Source: Bettongia penicillata ogilbyi (lineage: Eukaryota; Chordata; Mammalia; Diprotodontia; Potoroidae). From it: a stretch of DNA of 64,000 nucleotides. Each line of letters opens with the position of its first letter. Position 1 is the first letter of the stretch. The notes under the pieces were generated by a model, which ran no database searches, was not told the origin of the DNA, and saw only the letters and a program-made list of their open reading frames with translations. A program made the position numbers and the translations under genes. Shown piece by piece: positions 33,840 to 43,371 of the stretch. The DNA lies in assembly GCA_023548195.1 (NCBI GenBank), contig JAJHZJ010000009.1, positions 2,213,501 to 2,277,500 of the forward strand, written 5' to 3'.

Positions 33840-34300
33840 AGGTACTCTGAAAAGTATCAATTGCGGAGAGGCATAAAGCTTGGCCCAATCCAAGAAGACA
33901 TCAAAAATGAAAAGAAGCCAGCCTTTCACTCCTTCCTGAGGAAGCAGCCTTGGGGAAATGGCTGTAGTAAAAGATGCAAGGGATGCTGTCAGGACACTGA
34001 AAGCCGACCCCTTGCTGATGAGCTCATGACATTTATTTGTCGGCTATTCCAAGATCTACCCAGATTAGCAGGGTACTAATTCATCCAAAGAGCAGTAACC
34101 AGTGTGAGAGATTAGTCAGAGAGCTGATGGGCCTTTCTAATTGAATGCCTATTCAAACCTCCATAAACCAGGACACCAACTTGTCAGATCTCTTCAATTA
34201 ACAGAATTTGACTTGGAGGAGAAAAGAAAAACCGCAGGGAAACCAGCTGGTATCGGAGAGGGCATTTGATGCAGCCTGTCCTGGACTCTGCACATTCATC
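33840..34300. promoter_or_regulatory. Candidate conserved non-coding block
   Basis: Unique 460-bp stretch between two MAR1 copies. Homeobox-type cores cluster at gtactaattcatcc (34073-34086), tttctaattgaatgcc (34134-34149) and ttcaattaaca (34193-34203), with retained CpGs (gccgacc, gtcggc, ccgcag, tcggag). The 85-codon frame at 33822-34079 lacks any known motif, and I do not call it coding. Confidence 0.3.
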
Positions 34301-34530
34301 CCAGTGCCTCCCATGCTCCTCCCACCTCTTCCAGAACTGAAAAGTATTCTTATTCATGCTAGTGGCCTGAGGGCTCTGCATGATCTCCATTCACCAAAGA
34401 AACATTCAGACTGTACTTTAACTAGATTTTCCTAACGCTGGCAGGAAAGTAGCCTCAGGCACTTCAGAAAGATTTGTAACAAAAAGTGTTGAAACCCAAA
34501 TGAAATTAGGGTCAGCACCCAGCTTCCTAG

Positions 34531-34770
34531 AGCAGCTAGGTAAAGGGTTAGGCCTGGAAGTAGGAAGAATCATCTTTGTGAGTTCAAATCTGGCCTTAGA
34601 CACTTACTATGTGTCCCTGGACAAGTCACTTAACCCTGTTTGCCTCAGTTTCCTCATCTGTAAAATGATCTGGAGAAGGAAAGCACAAATCATTCCAGTA
34701 TCTTTGGCAAGAAAGTCCCCAGTGGGGACACAAAAAATAGGAGATGACTGAAAGATTACTGACCAACAAT
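34531..34770 (+). mobile_element. MAR1-like CORE-SINE, full length
   Basis: Head gagcagctaggtaaaggg, ctatgtgtccctggacaagt, ggcaagaaagtccccagtgg and a weak tail (aggagatgactgaaag). Confidence 0.85.
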
Positions 34771-34779
34771 AGCCTGTTA

Positions 34780-35155
34780 CCTGGAATATTAAATGAACCG
34801 GAATCTTTGAACACTGCAGTTAATGTGGGACCCTAAATAGTACTTTTGATGGTAAATGGGAAAAGAGGGGACATATGCTTCTTAAAACAACCTGAGATGT
34901 TTGATTTTATTTTTTACAGATCTCTGGGTCCAGAGCCTTTCCCCAAGTCTCTCTGGTTTCAGCTTTCCTTTCAAGTCCTGGCTTCCTACTCTGAGTAATC
35001 ATAAGACCCTGGTGTCTGCTGTGAGTTCGTGTTAATCCCGGTAATGACTGAGTAGTGGCTTAGTTTAGGGCCACAAGCCAAGAGGGCAGAAGTGTCCTTG
35101 GAAGTGAACGATCTGGTTTCGCTCACTCCGAATTCATAGGATCTAGGTCTGGGAG
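34780..35155. other. Unique spacer
   Basis: No repeat or exon recognised. CpGs are a little more common between 35010 and 35140 than nearby. Confidence 0.4.
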
Positions 35156-35164
35156 GCACAATAA

Positions 35165-35290
35165 GGACTACCAGGTCTCAACATTCCCCCCAACCTCCAT
35201 TTTACAGATAAGGAAACTGAGACTCAAGAAGTTAAGTGGCCCATGGTCTTACAGTGTATAAACCCAGGTCCTCTGGTTCCAGCCAGTGTT
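35165..35290 (-). mobile_element. MIR-type SINE
   Basis: Contains acagataaggaaactgagac, gaagttaagtggcccatgg and cccaggtcctctggttccag. Confidence 0.7.
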
Positions 35291-35299
35291 CTTGTCCCT

Positions 35300-36070
35300 A
35301 ACAGTATACCTCACTGGTGGACAGGGATCCATCCAATAGGAATAAGTTCTCTGGGTTCAAGCTCCCAGTGCTCTTCTGACTGCAGCATACTTTGGGTTTT
35401 AATAGGATCAGGAGACTCAGATTTAGCCTTCAGGGAATTATCTTCCAAGATGAGATCATGGCTATAAACAGACCCACTTTCCTCACCCCTCCCCATCTCT
35501 ACCCTTCCCCTATTTTATCCATGATCCTTGAGAGGCAGCTGTAGCATGCGTTTATTTCCATGGTTCTTCATCTCAAATTCTATCATGGCCTTATGTGCAC
35601 ATACACGTTATAGAGTAATTTGATATTCTAACATACATACCAGGACGTATATGCTCACCCAAATGAGTTCTGTTACCTTTGTTGATTATACACTTATTAC
35701 AGTGACACCATCCTAGGTTAAACCTCTTCCAGAAAAATTTAAGAGTCTAGGCATACAGAATAAAACTGAATTTTTATAATAATAAATAATAATAATATAA
35801 TATATAAATACCTATAAATAAAACAAATAATTAAACAGAATTTTAGAACTGGCCATTCTGATCATATGAACCCCTAGCTCTTTAAGTTTTGCAAAACACC
35901 TCCCTTACCATGGCCTTGGGAAGTAGACAGAGAGGTATAATGGTAGACCATTATACACACAAATTTCTTCAGACTATGCCCATGATTTGTTAGGTATTGT
36001 GTAGCACCATCCCCAACCTTTCACCTCAAGGAACCTATATTCCTGGGAAGGTGGATGGGTAAAATCCTAA
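35300..36070. other. Unique, with AT-rich tract
   Basis: An ataataat/atataaat-rich stretch lies at 35777-35835. No gene recognised. Confidence 0.5.
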
Positions 36071-36079
36071 CTTATAGAG

Positions 36080-36290
36080 ACATAGATTTAGAGATGGAAG
36101 AAACTTGGCTGATCATTCTAACCTAGACCAACCCCCTCATTTCATAGAAGAGGGTACTGAGACCCAGAGAGGGGAACTGATTTGCCCAATGTCAAGGAGA
36201 TAGTCAATAGTAGGCCAGCATTGGAACCCAAGTCCTCGGAGGCTAACTAGCAGGCTTTCCACTGCACCTCAATTCTACCCAACAGTCTCC
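36080..36290 (-). mobile_element. MIR-type SINE
   Basis: Contains tagagatggaagaaacttgg, gagggtactgagacccagag, ttggaacccaagtcctcgg and gctttccactgcacctc. Confidence 0.75.
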
Positions 36291-36464
36291 TGACTCTAGA
36301 TTTTGTGTTTTTTCCATGCTGTCATTCTCAATGTCTCTTTGACAGATCATCTAATTCAACCTTCTCCCCTTTTTGGAGAAAAAACTAAGATCTAAGAAGG
36401 AAATTATTATGTACGGCCATACAAAGATGAAGAAGACAGAATCTCCATCAAATTACAAACTAAT

Positions 36465-36720
36465 AATGATAGTAATTGACAGCATTAATATAGAGCTTTA
36501 AGGTTTACAAAGTGCCTTATACTTACTAACTTATTTTATCTCCACAACAACTGGTGTTGTGGAGGTGTTAGTATTATATCCATTTATAAATGAAGAAACT
36601 GAGGCTGGGAAGAGTTGGCCAACTTGTTCAGGATCTGACAGCTAAATAAGTGCCTGAGGTGGGATGTTGAACCCAGGTCTTCTTGATTCTAAGTATGTTT
36701 CCCAGTGAGCTACCTAGGCA
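36465..36720 (-). mobile_element. MIR-type SINE, full length
   Basis: Contains gagctttaaggtttacaaag, ttatttatctccacaac-like spacing, aaatgaagaaactgaggctg and cccagtgagctacctaggca. Confidence 0.75.
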
Positions 36721-36724
36721 GGAG

Positions 36725-37425
36725 ATAAAATATACATGAAGAAAAGTAACTTATGAGACTGAAGTCATGTATCTAGTGACAGAACCCGGACCAGAATCCA
36801 GTTCTGGTCTAAGGTATTTTACATTACTATAGCACCTCATCCTTTGCGACAACATCAGTGGTCTGAAGAAACTTTTCTCCTCATAAGGTGTATTTGATTC
36901 TTTGGAAATAGCTCAAAGTCATTCAGGGCCAAGTCTGCTGAATCAAGTTGGGAAATACCATTCTAAATGAAAATGTCAAGTGTGACTCTAAAAATAATTA
37001 GATTATTTTTCTTGCCTGGTTGATAAACTGTTGCCTAAGGAAAGCACCCCCCCACACACACACACTTTCCAAAATGCTTTGGGAGCAATGGTAGATATCA
37101 TTGTTGGAACAAACCAGAGGCTAAGGGAACACTCAAATGGGCAAACTCTGATATGTTTGTTAAATGAGAAGTCTACTTATTTTATTGCTAAACCTGGTAT
37201 GGGATTTGTAATTAGTAATTTCTGTGCATCCTATAGGATCCTTGCTTTTTTCTGAGTAGGATTCTGTCAGACCTAAAGGGCACTTTGTCTTGCCTCAGTA
37301 TTTATTGAAATGTAGTTCTGATTTTACTGCTTAAAAACAAATCTCTAGGGAACAGAAGATGTTTTCCAGAACAGTGAGACAGGAGTAGTAGAAAGGGATG
37401 GTGCATAGAAGAGGAAGAGACACCA
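36725..37425. other. Unique spacer
   Basis: A short ccccacacacac run lies at 37048-37065. No exon supported. Confidence 0.45.
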
Positions 37426-37431
37426 GGAAAA

Positions 37432-37996
37432 GGGGAGAGAGAGAGAGGGAGAGAGAGAGAGAAAGAAAGGGAGGGGGAGAGAGAGGGAAGGAGAGAGAGG
37501 GAGGGAAGGAGGGAGGGAGGGAGACAGAGACAGACAAACAGACAGAGGGAGGGAAGGAGAGAGAGAGAAACAGACCGAGTGAGACAGAGACAGAGAGAGA
37601 GAGAGAGAGAGAGAAGGAGAAGAGAGAAGAAAAGAGGGGAAGGAGAAAAAGAGAGAAGGGAACCAGAGAAGAAGGAGTGATCAGGGAAAGGGAAGGGAAG
37701 GCAGAAGGAATTGAGAAAAAGAGATCGTGAGAGAAGGATAGTTATGAGGGAAGACAGGAAAAGAAGAGAGAAAGGAGGAGGTGAGAGAAAAAGAAGGGAA
37801 GGGAGTGGAAGGACTTGGGAAGCAGAAAGAAGTGGAGGAAAATCTAGGAGGAGGGAAAGAAAAGAGAAGGGAAAGGAGGGGACAGGAGAGGAGAGGAGAA
37901 GGCAGAGGGAGCTGGGGAGGAGCAGGAGCCTCAGAGAGAGGCAAAGGAGAAGCGTCAGGACAAGGACAGAAAGAGGAAAGAGGAAAGGGAGGGAGG
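37432..37996 (+). repeat. Long polypurine (GA/GGA/GAA) tract, about 565 bp
   Basis: Over half a kilobase with very few pyrimidines, going from (ga)n through gggagg and agaaag blocks to irregular gga/aga. Five long overlapping open frames rich in Arg/Glu/Gly (or Ser/Pro/Leu on the other strand) come from the composition. Confidence 0.95.
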
Positions 37997-38094
37997 CTCA
38001 AAGGAATTTCAGCTGCTCCTTCTCCCTTGTTTGACTTGGTGGCATTATTTGCCCAGGGTAACCAACAGCACGTATTCCTAACCTGAGTGTGCTA

Positions 38095-38560
38095 TCTGAA
38101 ATGTCAGCAGAAATAAATCTGGCTAATCCTCAGGAATGGCCCGCCACATTAATATCCCTGAAATTCCAAGCGGATTAAAATAAACTCGAGCATGACACCA
38201 TTTGGAAGGCCCTAAATTTACTTGGAAGCAGCTCGGCATTGGTGAACATTCCTCTAATTGCTGCTTTGTATAAATAGAGTGTTCTTTAATATCTCCGGGA
38301 GCCCCTGGCTGACAGATTTAGATGGGGGCTGTCGAAGTCATTAGCGCCTGAGCCATGGTAAACCGAGGCTTGGTTAGTGCTGTAAATGGGATTCTCACAG
38401 GCCAATCAATCTCACCAAAGCCGCAAGGGTTGCCTGTTGATCCGCTGGGCCCTGAGTGGATACAGCTTCCCAGAAATGTGCTTGCATCTGTCAGAATTAT
38501 ATGCAGCTAGAAGCCTACACAAAGGTCATATTTGCTGCTAGTGTGGAAATAGAATCTCCC
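38095..38560. promoter_or_regulatory. Candidate conserved enhancer-like block
   Basis: Unique, balanced 465-bp sequence directly after the polypurine tract. CpG dinucleotides are kept at about a dozen places in a CpG-poor region. Visible motif cores: OTX/PITX-type TAATCC (38124) and GGATTA (38172), TEAD-type GGAATG (38133) and CATTCC (38247), TAATTG (38255), TATAAATA (38269), MEIS/TGIF-type TGACAG (38310), CCAATCAAT (38402), and nuclear-receptor half site AAAGGTCA (38521). No coding frame. Enhancer function is inferred from composition and motif density, not shown. Confidence 0.35.
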
Positions 38561-38779
38561 CAGTACACAAAATGCTACTTAAGCAGCATATCATTGTGGG
38601 GTCATTGTTAGAGGAGCCACTGAAGGGTGGATGTACCGAGTTCAGCATCTGTGAGTTGGAATCCACCGCTCTTATGGACCACCTTTATGCCTTCCCCAGC
38701 ACGGGGTTAGGCACAAAGCAGGGGCTTGATACATACATCCTGAATGAAGCTGAATGATAATGTGGGCAAACCCTATTTT

Positions 38780-38995
38780 TCCACTCTTTGCCTCAGTCTT
38801 CCCTCTCCACAGCCACTCTGGTCTGCTCTCTGTTCTCTCGAACTGATTTGTTCATGCCCACCCTGGTATCTTTACTCAAGTTGTTCCCTACTCCTAGAGT
38901 ATCCTCTTCCGTGAAATCTTCTCTGATTATCCAGCTCATAGTGACCTTTGACTTCTCAAAATTCCTTATGCCCCTAATATAGCTCTTGTTAGTAA

Positions 38996-39027
<32 letters not shown>

Positions 39028-39145
39028 ATCCCTCTCCTAGACTTAGAGGCTACCTGAGAGCAGGAACTGTGTCTGATTCGCCTTTGCATTCCCACAGTGT
39101 CCTGCACATAAAACATGTTCAATAAATATTTGTGATTGATTGAAA
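38780..39145 (+). mobile_element. L2 LINE 3' end
   Basis: Contains ctactcctagagtatcct, gaaatcttctctgattatcc, then an internal TG run, then gagagcaggaactgtgtctg, and the end tcaataaatatttgtgattg. Confidence 0.8.
39000..39028 (+). repeat. TG microsatellite within L2
   Basis: About 14 gt units inserted in the L2 sequence. Confidence 0.9.
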
Positions 39146-39399
39146 TTAACTAAAACTTGTTTCTTTCATCCAATAAGAGGGATTCGTAAGAACACGGACC
39201 CCTCCCAGGGCCTATCCTAGGCTTGGTGCCCATTCTATCTTCTCCATCTACATCCAGAGGGCCACATGGTGATACCTTGGGAGTCTATAGGATTCCTATT
39301 CAGAAAACAAAGCAATCAGCATTCTGTCATGGTCATTCAACTTGGTTGGACAAAGCAGACAGTGGCTTCAAACATTTAATAAAAAACAAATAAACATAA

Positions 39400-40350
39400 A
39401 ACCTATCTTCTCTGCAACCTCCAGTCACTCTCTCTCCCTACTTTCCCAGGTCATTATCTCCCCCTCTCTCTAATTTTCAATCTCATCTCATGCACTAGTT
39501 GTTTCCTTGATGGTGATAAACATATCCAGGTTCTTTGCAAGCTCATCATCCACATTTGATCTTTATAGGCTTTTTCTTTTCTGTCTTTATATTCTCTTAG
39601 TGATCTCATCAGCTTTCATGAATTCAATTACCAACACTTCACAGCTGATTTCCAAATCTATATATCCAGCTCACCTTAAACTCCAGTCCTATAAGAACCC
39701 ACTGAATATCACCTAGAATACTCAAATTCAAGCTGTCCAAACCAGAACTTATTATCTTTCCTCTTAGACATGCTTCTAATTTATTGATTTTGAGGGTACC
39801 ACCATTTTTACTAGGTTGCCAGTTTGTAATCTAGGATTCATCCACAACTCTTGGCTTTCATTTACACCCCTTCCTCTGCCATGTCCAATCAATTACTGAG
39901 CCATGTTGCATCCCTCTCCTCAATACCTTTCACTTCCCAGTTCTTTTCTGTACTTCCAACATGACCATCCTTTATCCTCCCTCACCTGGACTTTTTCAAG
40001 AGCCTCCTAATTGCACTCTCTGTCTCAAGACTCTAATGCTTCCAATTCATCCTTTACCATTCCCCTAAATTGGCATTCCCTAAAGCACAGAATGCTTTGA
40101 TAATGTCACTTCTTAGCTCAAGAAGTTTTGGAAGCTCCCTTTATCTTTAGGATAAAATCTGAACTTCTCTCTTTGGTAGAGCCCTTCCCAATGGGGTTCC
40201 AGTATATCTTTCCAGGCTGATTAAACATTTCTCCCCTTCATACACTCCATGCTGTAGTCAAACTCATTGTTCCCCATACAAACCCTTCATTCTCTTTTTA
40301 ATGCTCTTCGACCTTTGCCTCTTGGAAGCCTGAACTCAATTCAAATGACA
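39400..40350 (+). mobile_element. L2 LINE, long 3' portion
   Basis: Contains ggttgccagtttgtaatcta, ccatgtccaatcaattactg, cctcacctggactttttcaa, gagcctcctaattgcactct, ttaggataaaatctgaactt and ctttccaggctgattaaac. Its domain order is like that of the copies at 1-708 and 15560-16460. The frame is decayed. Confidence 0.75.
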
Positions 40351-40361
40351 TATCCTTTTTT

Positions 40362-40837
40362 AAAAAAAAAGAATTTAAATTTATGGAACTAAAACAAGAA
40401 ATTTCATAATATAGAACAAAAGAGATGATTGCACATGAAGCTGCAAATCAACTTGATATCCTTTTAAATATATAATAATTATCATGTAAATTTATTTTTT
40501 TCCTGTTTTTCTTCCATCCATCTCCCCATAGAGATGGTTACCGTTAAACACAAATAGGTGTATATATGTAAAATTATTGTATACATACTTCTATTTATCA
40601 ATTTATTTACCTATTTATTCGATCTAAATTCTATTTACCCATTTATCTCTAGATGCAGATAGCATCTTTCTTTGTATGTCCTTTATGGTTAATGTGGGTT
40701 TTTATACTGATCAAAATGACTTATTCACTCAAAGTCATTTTTAAACCACTATTGTTGTTACTGTATACAGTGTTCTCTTGATTCTGCTTATTTACTCTTC
40801 ATTATTTTGTGCAAGTCTTCCTATGTTTTTCTAAAAT
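40362..40837 (-). mobile_element. L1 3' UTR fragment
   Basis: A-rich start, then ccttttaaatatataat, catgtaaatttatttttttc, gtatacatacttctatttat, atgcagatagcatctttctt, then cttattcactcaaagtcatt. It overlaps in content with the copy at 46635-47180, so the two are separate insertions. It ends where the RTE LINE begins. Confidence 0.75.
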
Positions 40838-40839
40838 CA

Positions 40840-41343
40840 CTGATCAGTGATAAGGATGTGATCCTAGAGAGATGGACTGAACACTTCCTCAGTGTTCAAA
40901 ACAAACCATCATCAATCAATACTGAAGTCACTGACCATTTATGTCAAGTTGAAGTAAATAATTCCCTAGCTAGAGTTCCAGTTGAAGAGGTTTTGAGAGC
41001 CATTAGGCTCCTTTCATGTGGCAAAATACCTGGTGTTGATTCTATTCCAGCTGGGATTCACAAAGTAAGGGGTCCATTGCTTGTACCCAAGTTTCCTGAA
41101 AAATTCCAGGTTATTCCCCAGGAGTTCAAGGATGCCCCCATTGTCCATCTCTATAAAGGTAATGGAAATAGATTGCCCTGTGAAAATCACAGGTGGGTCT
41201 CTTTCTTAGTCACTGCTGGCAAAATTCTTGCTAGAGTCCTCCTTAATAGACTGATCCTTCACCTGGAAGATGGTCATCTACCTGAGAATCAGGGTGTCTT
41301 CAGAAATGGCCAAGAAAAGGTCAATATGGTAATTGCTGCCTGA
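40840..41343 (+). pseudogene. RTE-like reverse transcriptase, N-terminal RT segment
   Basis: An open stretch of about 168 codons from a non-LTR reverse transcriptase, the enzyme that copies its own RNA at a nicked chromosomal site. The order of residues is typical: ILERWTEHF at the start; then VLRAIRLLSCGKIPGVDSIP, the fingers motif that normally reads GKAPG-D-IP; then FKDAPIVHLYKGNG; then ENHRWVSFL with GKILARVLLNRL; then LPENQGVFRNG before a stop. The nominal upstream start codon at 40807 lies in the neighbouring L1 fragment and is not a true start. The next part of the RT is frameshifted, so no active enzyme is possible. Confidence 0.85.
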
Positions 41344-41504
41344 ATGTCCAGGGGAAATGTCAGGAGTAGAACAGAGGTCTGTATGCAACCTTTGTAGAGC
41401 CAACCAAGATCTCTGATACTTAGTCATAAAGGCTTATAGAAAGTTAAGTCAGAATTTGGATGCCTGGAGAAGCTCATTGGCATTGCATGTCAACTTCATG
41501 ATGC

Positions 41505-41785
41505 ATGTTTGTCCAGGTTCTGGTTAATGAAAGAGGGTCTTGTGCTTTCCCGGTCACCAGTGGAGTAAAACAAGACTGTGTGCTTGCTCTTATGTTTTTT
41601 AGCATGATGTTTTCAGTCATGCTGTCAAATGTCTTCAATGAGGATGAACATAGCATCAAGGTCAGCTACTGTACTGATGATAAATTCTTCAACTTGAAAA
41701 GGCTACAAGCCAAGACCAAAATGGCGGGAGTGTTGGTGAATGATTTTGTTTGCAGATGATTGTGTACTCAGTGCAGTTTCTGAAG
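41505..41785 (+). pseudogene. RTE-like RT, palm segment with FADD box
   Basis: Continuation of the reverse transcriptase in shifted frames. One frame reads VTSGVKQDCVLALMFFSMMF, equivalent to the GVKQGC-LAP motif with a Gly-to-Asp and a Pro-to-Leu/Met type change. It ends before the catalytic box. The box F-A-D-D is read in another frame at 41749-41760, so at least one indel lies between. The two aspartates of the active site are still encoded, but the protein is broken on both sides. Confidence 0.8.
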
Positions 41786-41787
41786 CT

Positions 41788-41896
41788 AGTGATAAGGACA
41801 TGATCCTAGAGAGATGGGCCAAACACTTCCACGGTGTTCTCAACAAACCATCGTCGATCAATACTGAAGCCATTGACCATTTACCTCGTTGAAATC
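41788..41896 (+). repeat. Internal duplication inside the RTE LINE
   Basis: About 108 bases here repeat 40846-40957 with scattered changes. Both begin agtgataagga, share tgatcctagagagatgg and atactgaag, and end within gaccattta. The second copy sits just after the FADD region, where RT palm/thumb sequence is expected, so it is out of order with respect to the protein. Confidence 0.85.
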
Positions 41897-42349
41897 AATC
41901 AACAAAAGAAGTGTGGATTGATTCTCTGCTGCCTAACAACTGACACCAAGAAAACACAGGTGCTCATCAGCCACCACCACACCATCCATACATGGAACTG
42001 TCAGTTACAGCAAATGGAGAAGTTTTAAATGCTGTGGATAAGTTCATTTACCTTGGTAGTGTACTTTTCAGAGTTGTACACATTGATAATGAAGTTGATG
42101 CATGCATTACCAGAACTAGCTCAGTGTTTGGGTGGCCCCAAAGGAAAGTATGAGAGAGAAGAGATATTAGAATGACTACCAGACTGAAGGTCTACAGAGC
42201 TGTGGTGTTGACCTCATTGCTGTATGCCTGAGAAACCTGGACAGTCTACCAGCACCATGCCAGGAAAATGAATTGCTTCCACTCGAATTGTAGGAAGATT
42301 TTGAAGACCACTTCGCAAGATTAGATACCAGACACTGAGGCTGTTTCTC

Positions 42350-42520
42350 TTCAAGAAACTTAAAGTCTAGCAGGATTGTGTTCGTCCTTCGTTGCCAAAG
42401 AAGACCATGCCATCAGACAAACGATGACATGACTGGCCCTTGACTTTGTGTTGAGTGCGGGAGGGCTGTGCTGGTCACCAGCCTCACTTCGCCTCCAGAG
42501 CCATATGAATTCAGTGATCT
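42350..42520 (-). mobile_element. RTE-tailed SINE nested in the RTE LINE
   Basis: In reverse: ttcgtccttcgttgccaaag, gatgacatgactggcccttg, gtgcgggagggctgtgctgg, cctccagagccatatgaat. A 15-bp direct repeat (ctgaggctgtttctc) at 42335-42349 and 42521-42535 flanks it and looks like a target-site duplication. The RTE sequence resumes after it. Confidence 0.8.
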
Positions 42521-42737
42521 CTGAGGCTGTTTCTCAAACTAAACTGCCAGGTATTCAAACTCCCTACTTTAGAGAGAGCAACTCCAATGGGTTGGCCACA
42601 CTGTTCAAATGTAAAATATACACTTGCCAAAAGGACTATTTTATGGAGAACTGTCATGGAGCCGGTGATCACATGGTAGTCAGAAGTGATACAAGGACAC
42701 TCTCAAGGAGTCTCTTAAGAACTTTGGAATTGATTGT

Positions 42738-42923
42738 GTGACAGGGAAGACACTGGCACAGGACCGCTTAGCATGGCATGCCCACACCAGAGAAGGTGCT
42801 ATGCTCTATAAGCAAAGCAGAATTGAAGTAACTCAGAAGAAATGTGAAGTGTGTAGATTTAGAGTATCCACCCCAAAAGTTCAGGTGGAGTATTTGTGCC
42901 TGATCTGTGGTAGAGCCTTCTGA
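42738..42923 (+). pseudogene. RTE-like LINE ORF, C-terminal segment
   Basis: A 62-codon open stretch from the end of the RTE-like polyprotein. It reads LAQDRLAWHAHTREGA, a conserved stretch in which related elements have D-R--W---V-KG. It then has KCEVCRF and YLCLICGRAF, two Cys-x2-Cys pairs of the zinc-finger-like terminus, followed by the stop. Related elements go on to a His-containing second half, which seems lost or read out of frame here. Confidence 0.75.
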
Positions 42924-43104
42924 GCTTGTGTTAGTCTGAGCAGCCACAGCTGGACACGTTGTCAGTTGACTCTAATATAGTGATGCCATTTTGGTCCTCT
43001 TCACAGAACAAAGGACAACAACCACAGTCCTTCCCCAAATCATTGTATATTGGTTTTTAACACATCCTATATTCACTTTTGTGTGGACACCTTGCATTCC
43101 TCCC

Positions 43105-43245
43105 TGAAGAATGGAAAATCCTTGAGCATCCCAGGATCATAAATTTAGAGCTAGTAAGGACCTTAGAGATCAACCTAGTCCAAATAACGTGCCCAAGGTT
43201 GCACAAGTTTTAAGAGACAAAGCCAAGATTCAGGCTTCCTGGTTT
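43105..43245 (-). mobile_element. MIR-type SINE remnant
   Basis: Contains aatttagagctagtaaggac, ttagagatcaacctagtcca and cgtgcccaaggttgcacaag. Confidence 0.6.
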
Positions 43246-43321
43246 TGGTTTTTGTTGCTGTTTTCAACTCCCCCTTTTTTGTCTTGGAGTTTCAAAGGAA
43301 ATCCCTTCATCCAAGCAATCA

Positions 43322-43371
43322 AAAAGCAGTAATTAAACGACTACTCTGTGCCAGACACTGAACTGATTTTT
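43322..43371 (+). mobile_element. Old interspersed repeat, target of the HAL1 insertion
   Basis: Contains agcagtaattaaacgactac, then tctgtgccagacactgaac. It is interrupted by HAL1 and resumes after 46337. Confidence 0.5.

Larger units (their letters stand above)
40840..43026 (+). mobile_element. RTE-clade-like LINE, decayed and rearranged
   Basis: A 2.2-kb remnant of a non-LTR retrotransposon reverse transcriptase. It keeps RT segments (40840-41343), an F-A-D-D active-site box (41749-41760), a distal segment reading AVVLTTLLYA-like (about 42202-42228) and a C-terminal Cys-x2-Cys zinc-finger-like end (42820-42920). It finishes with a 3' tail tggtcctcttcacagaac then aaaggacaacaacc. The 5' end is truncated at an L1 fragment. 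It has an internal duplication (41788-41896) and a nested SINE (42350-42520). Clade assignment (RTE or a close relative) is by recognition and not by tree. Confidence 0.75.

Noticed and set aside
33822..34079. 85-codon frame with many Lys and Cys
   Set aside because: No domain or splice context. It starts inside a MAR1-flanking region and is short enough to be chance.
37398..38086. Several 100-110-codon Arg/Glu/Gly frames
   Set aside because: Composition artefact of the polypurine tract. Frames overlap on both strands.
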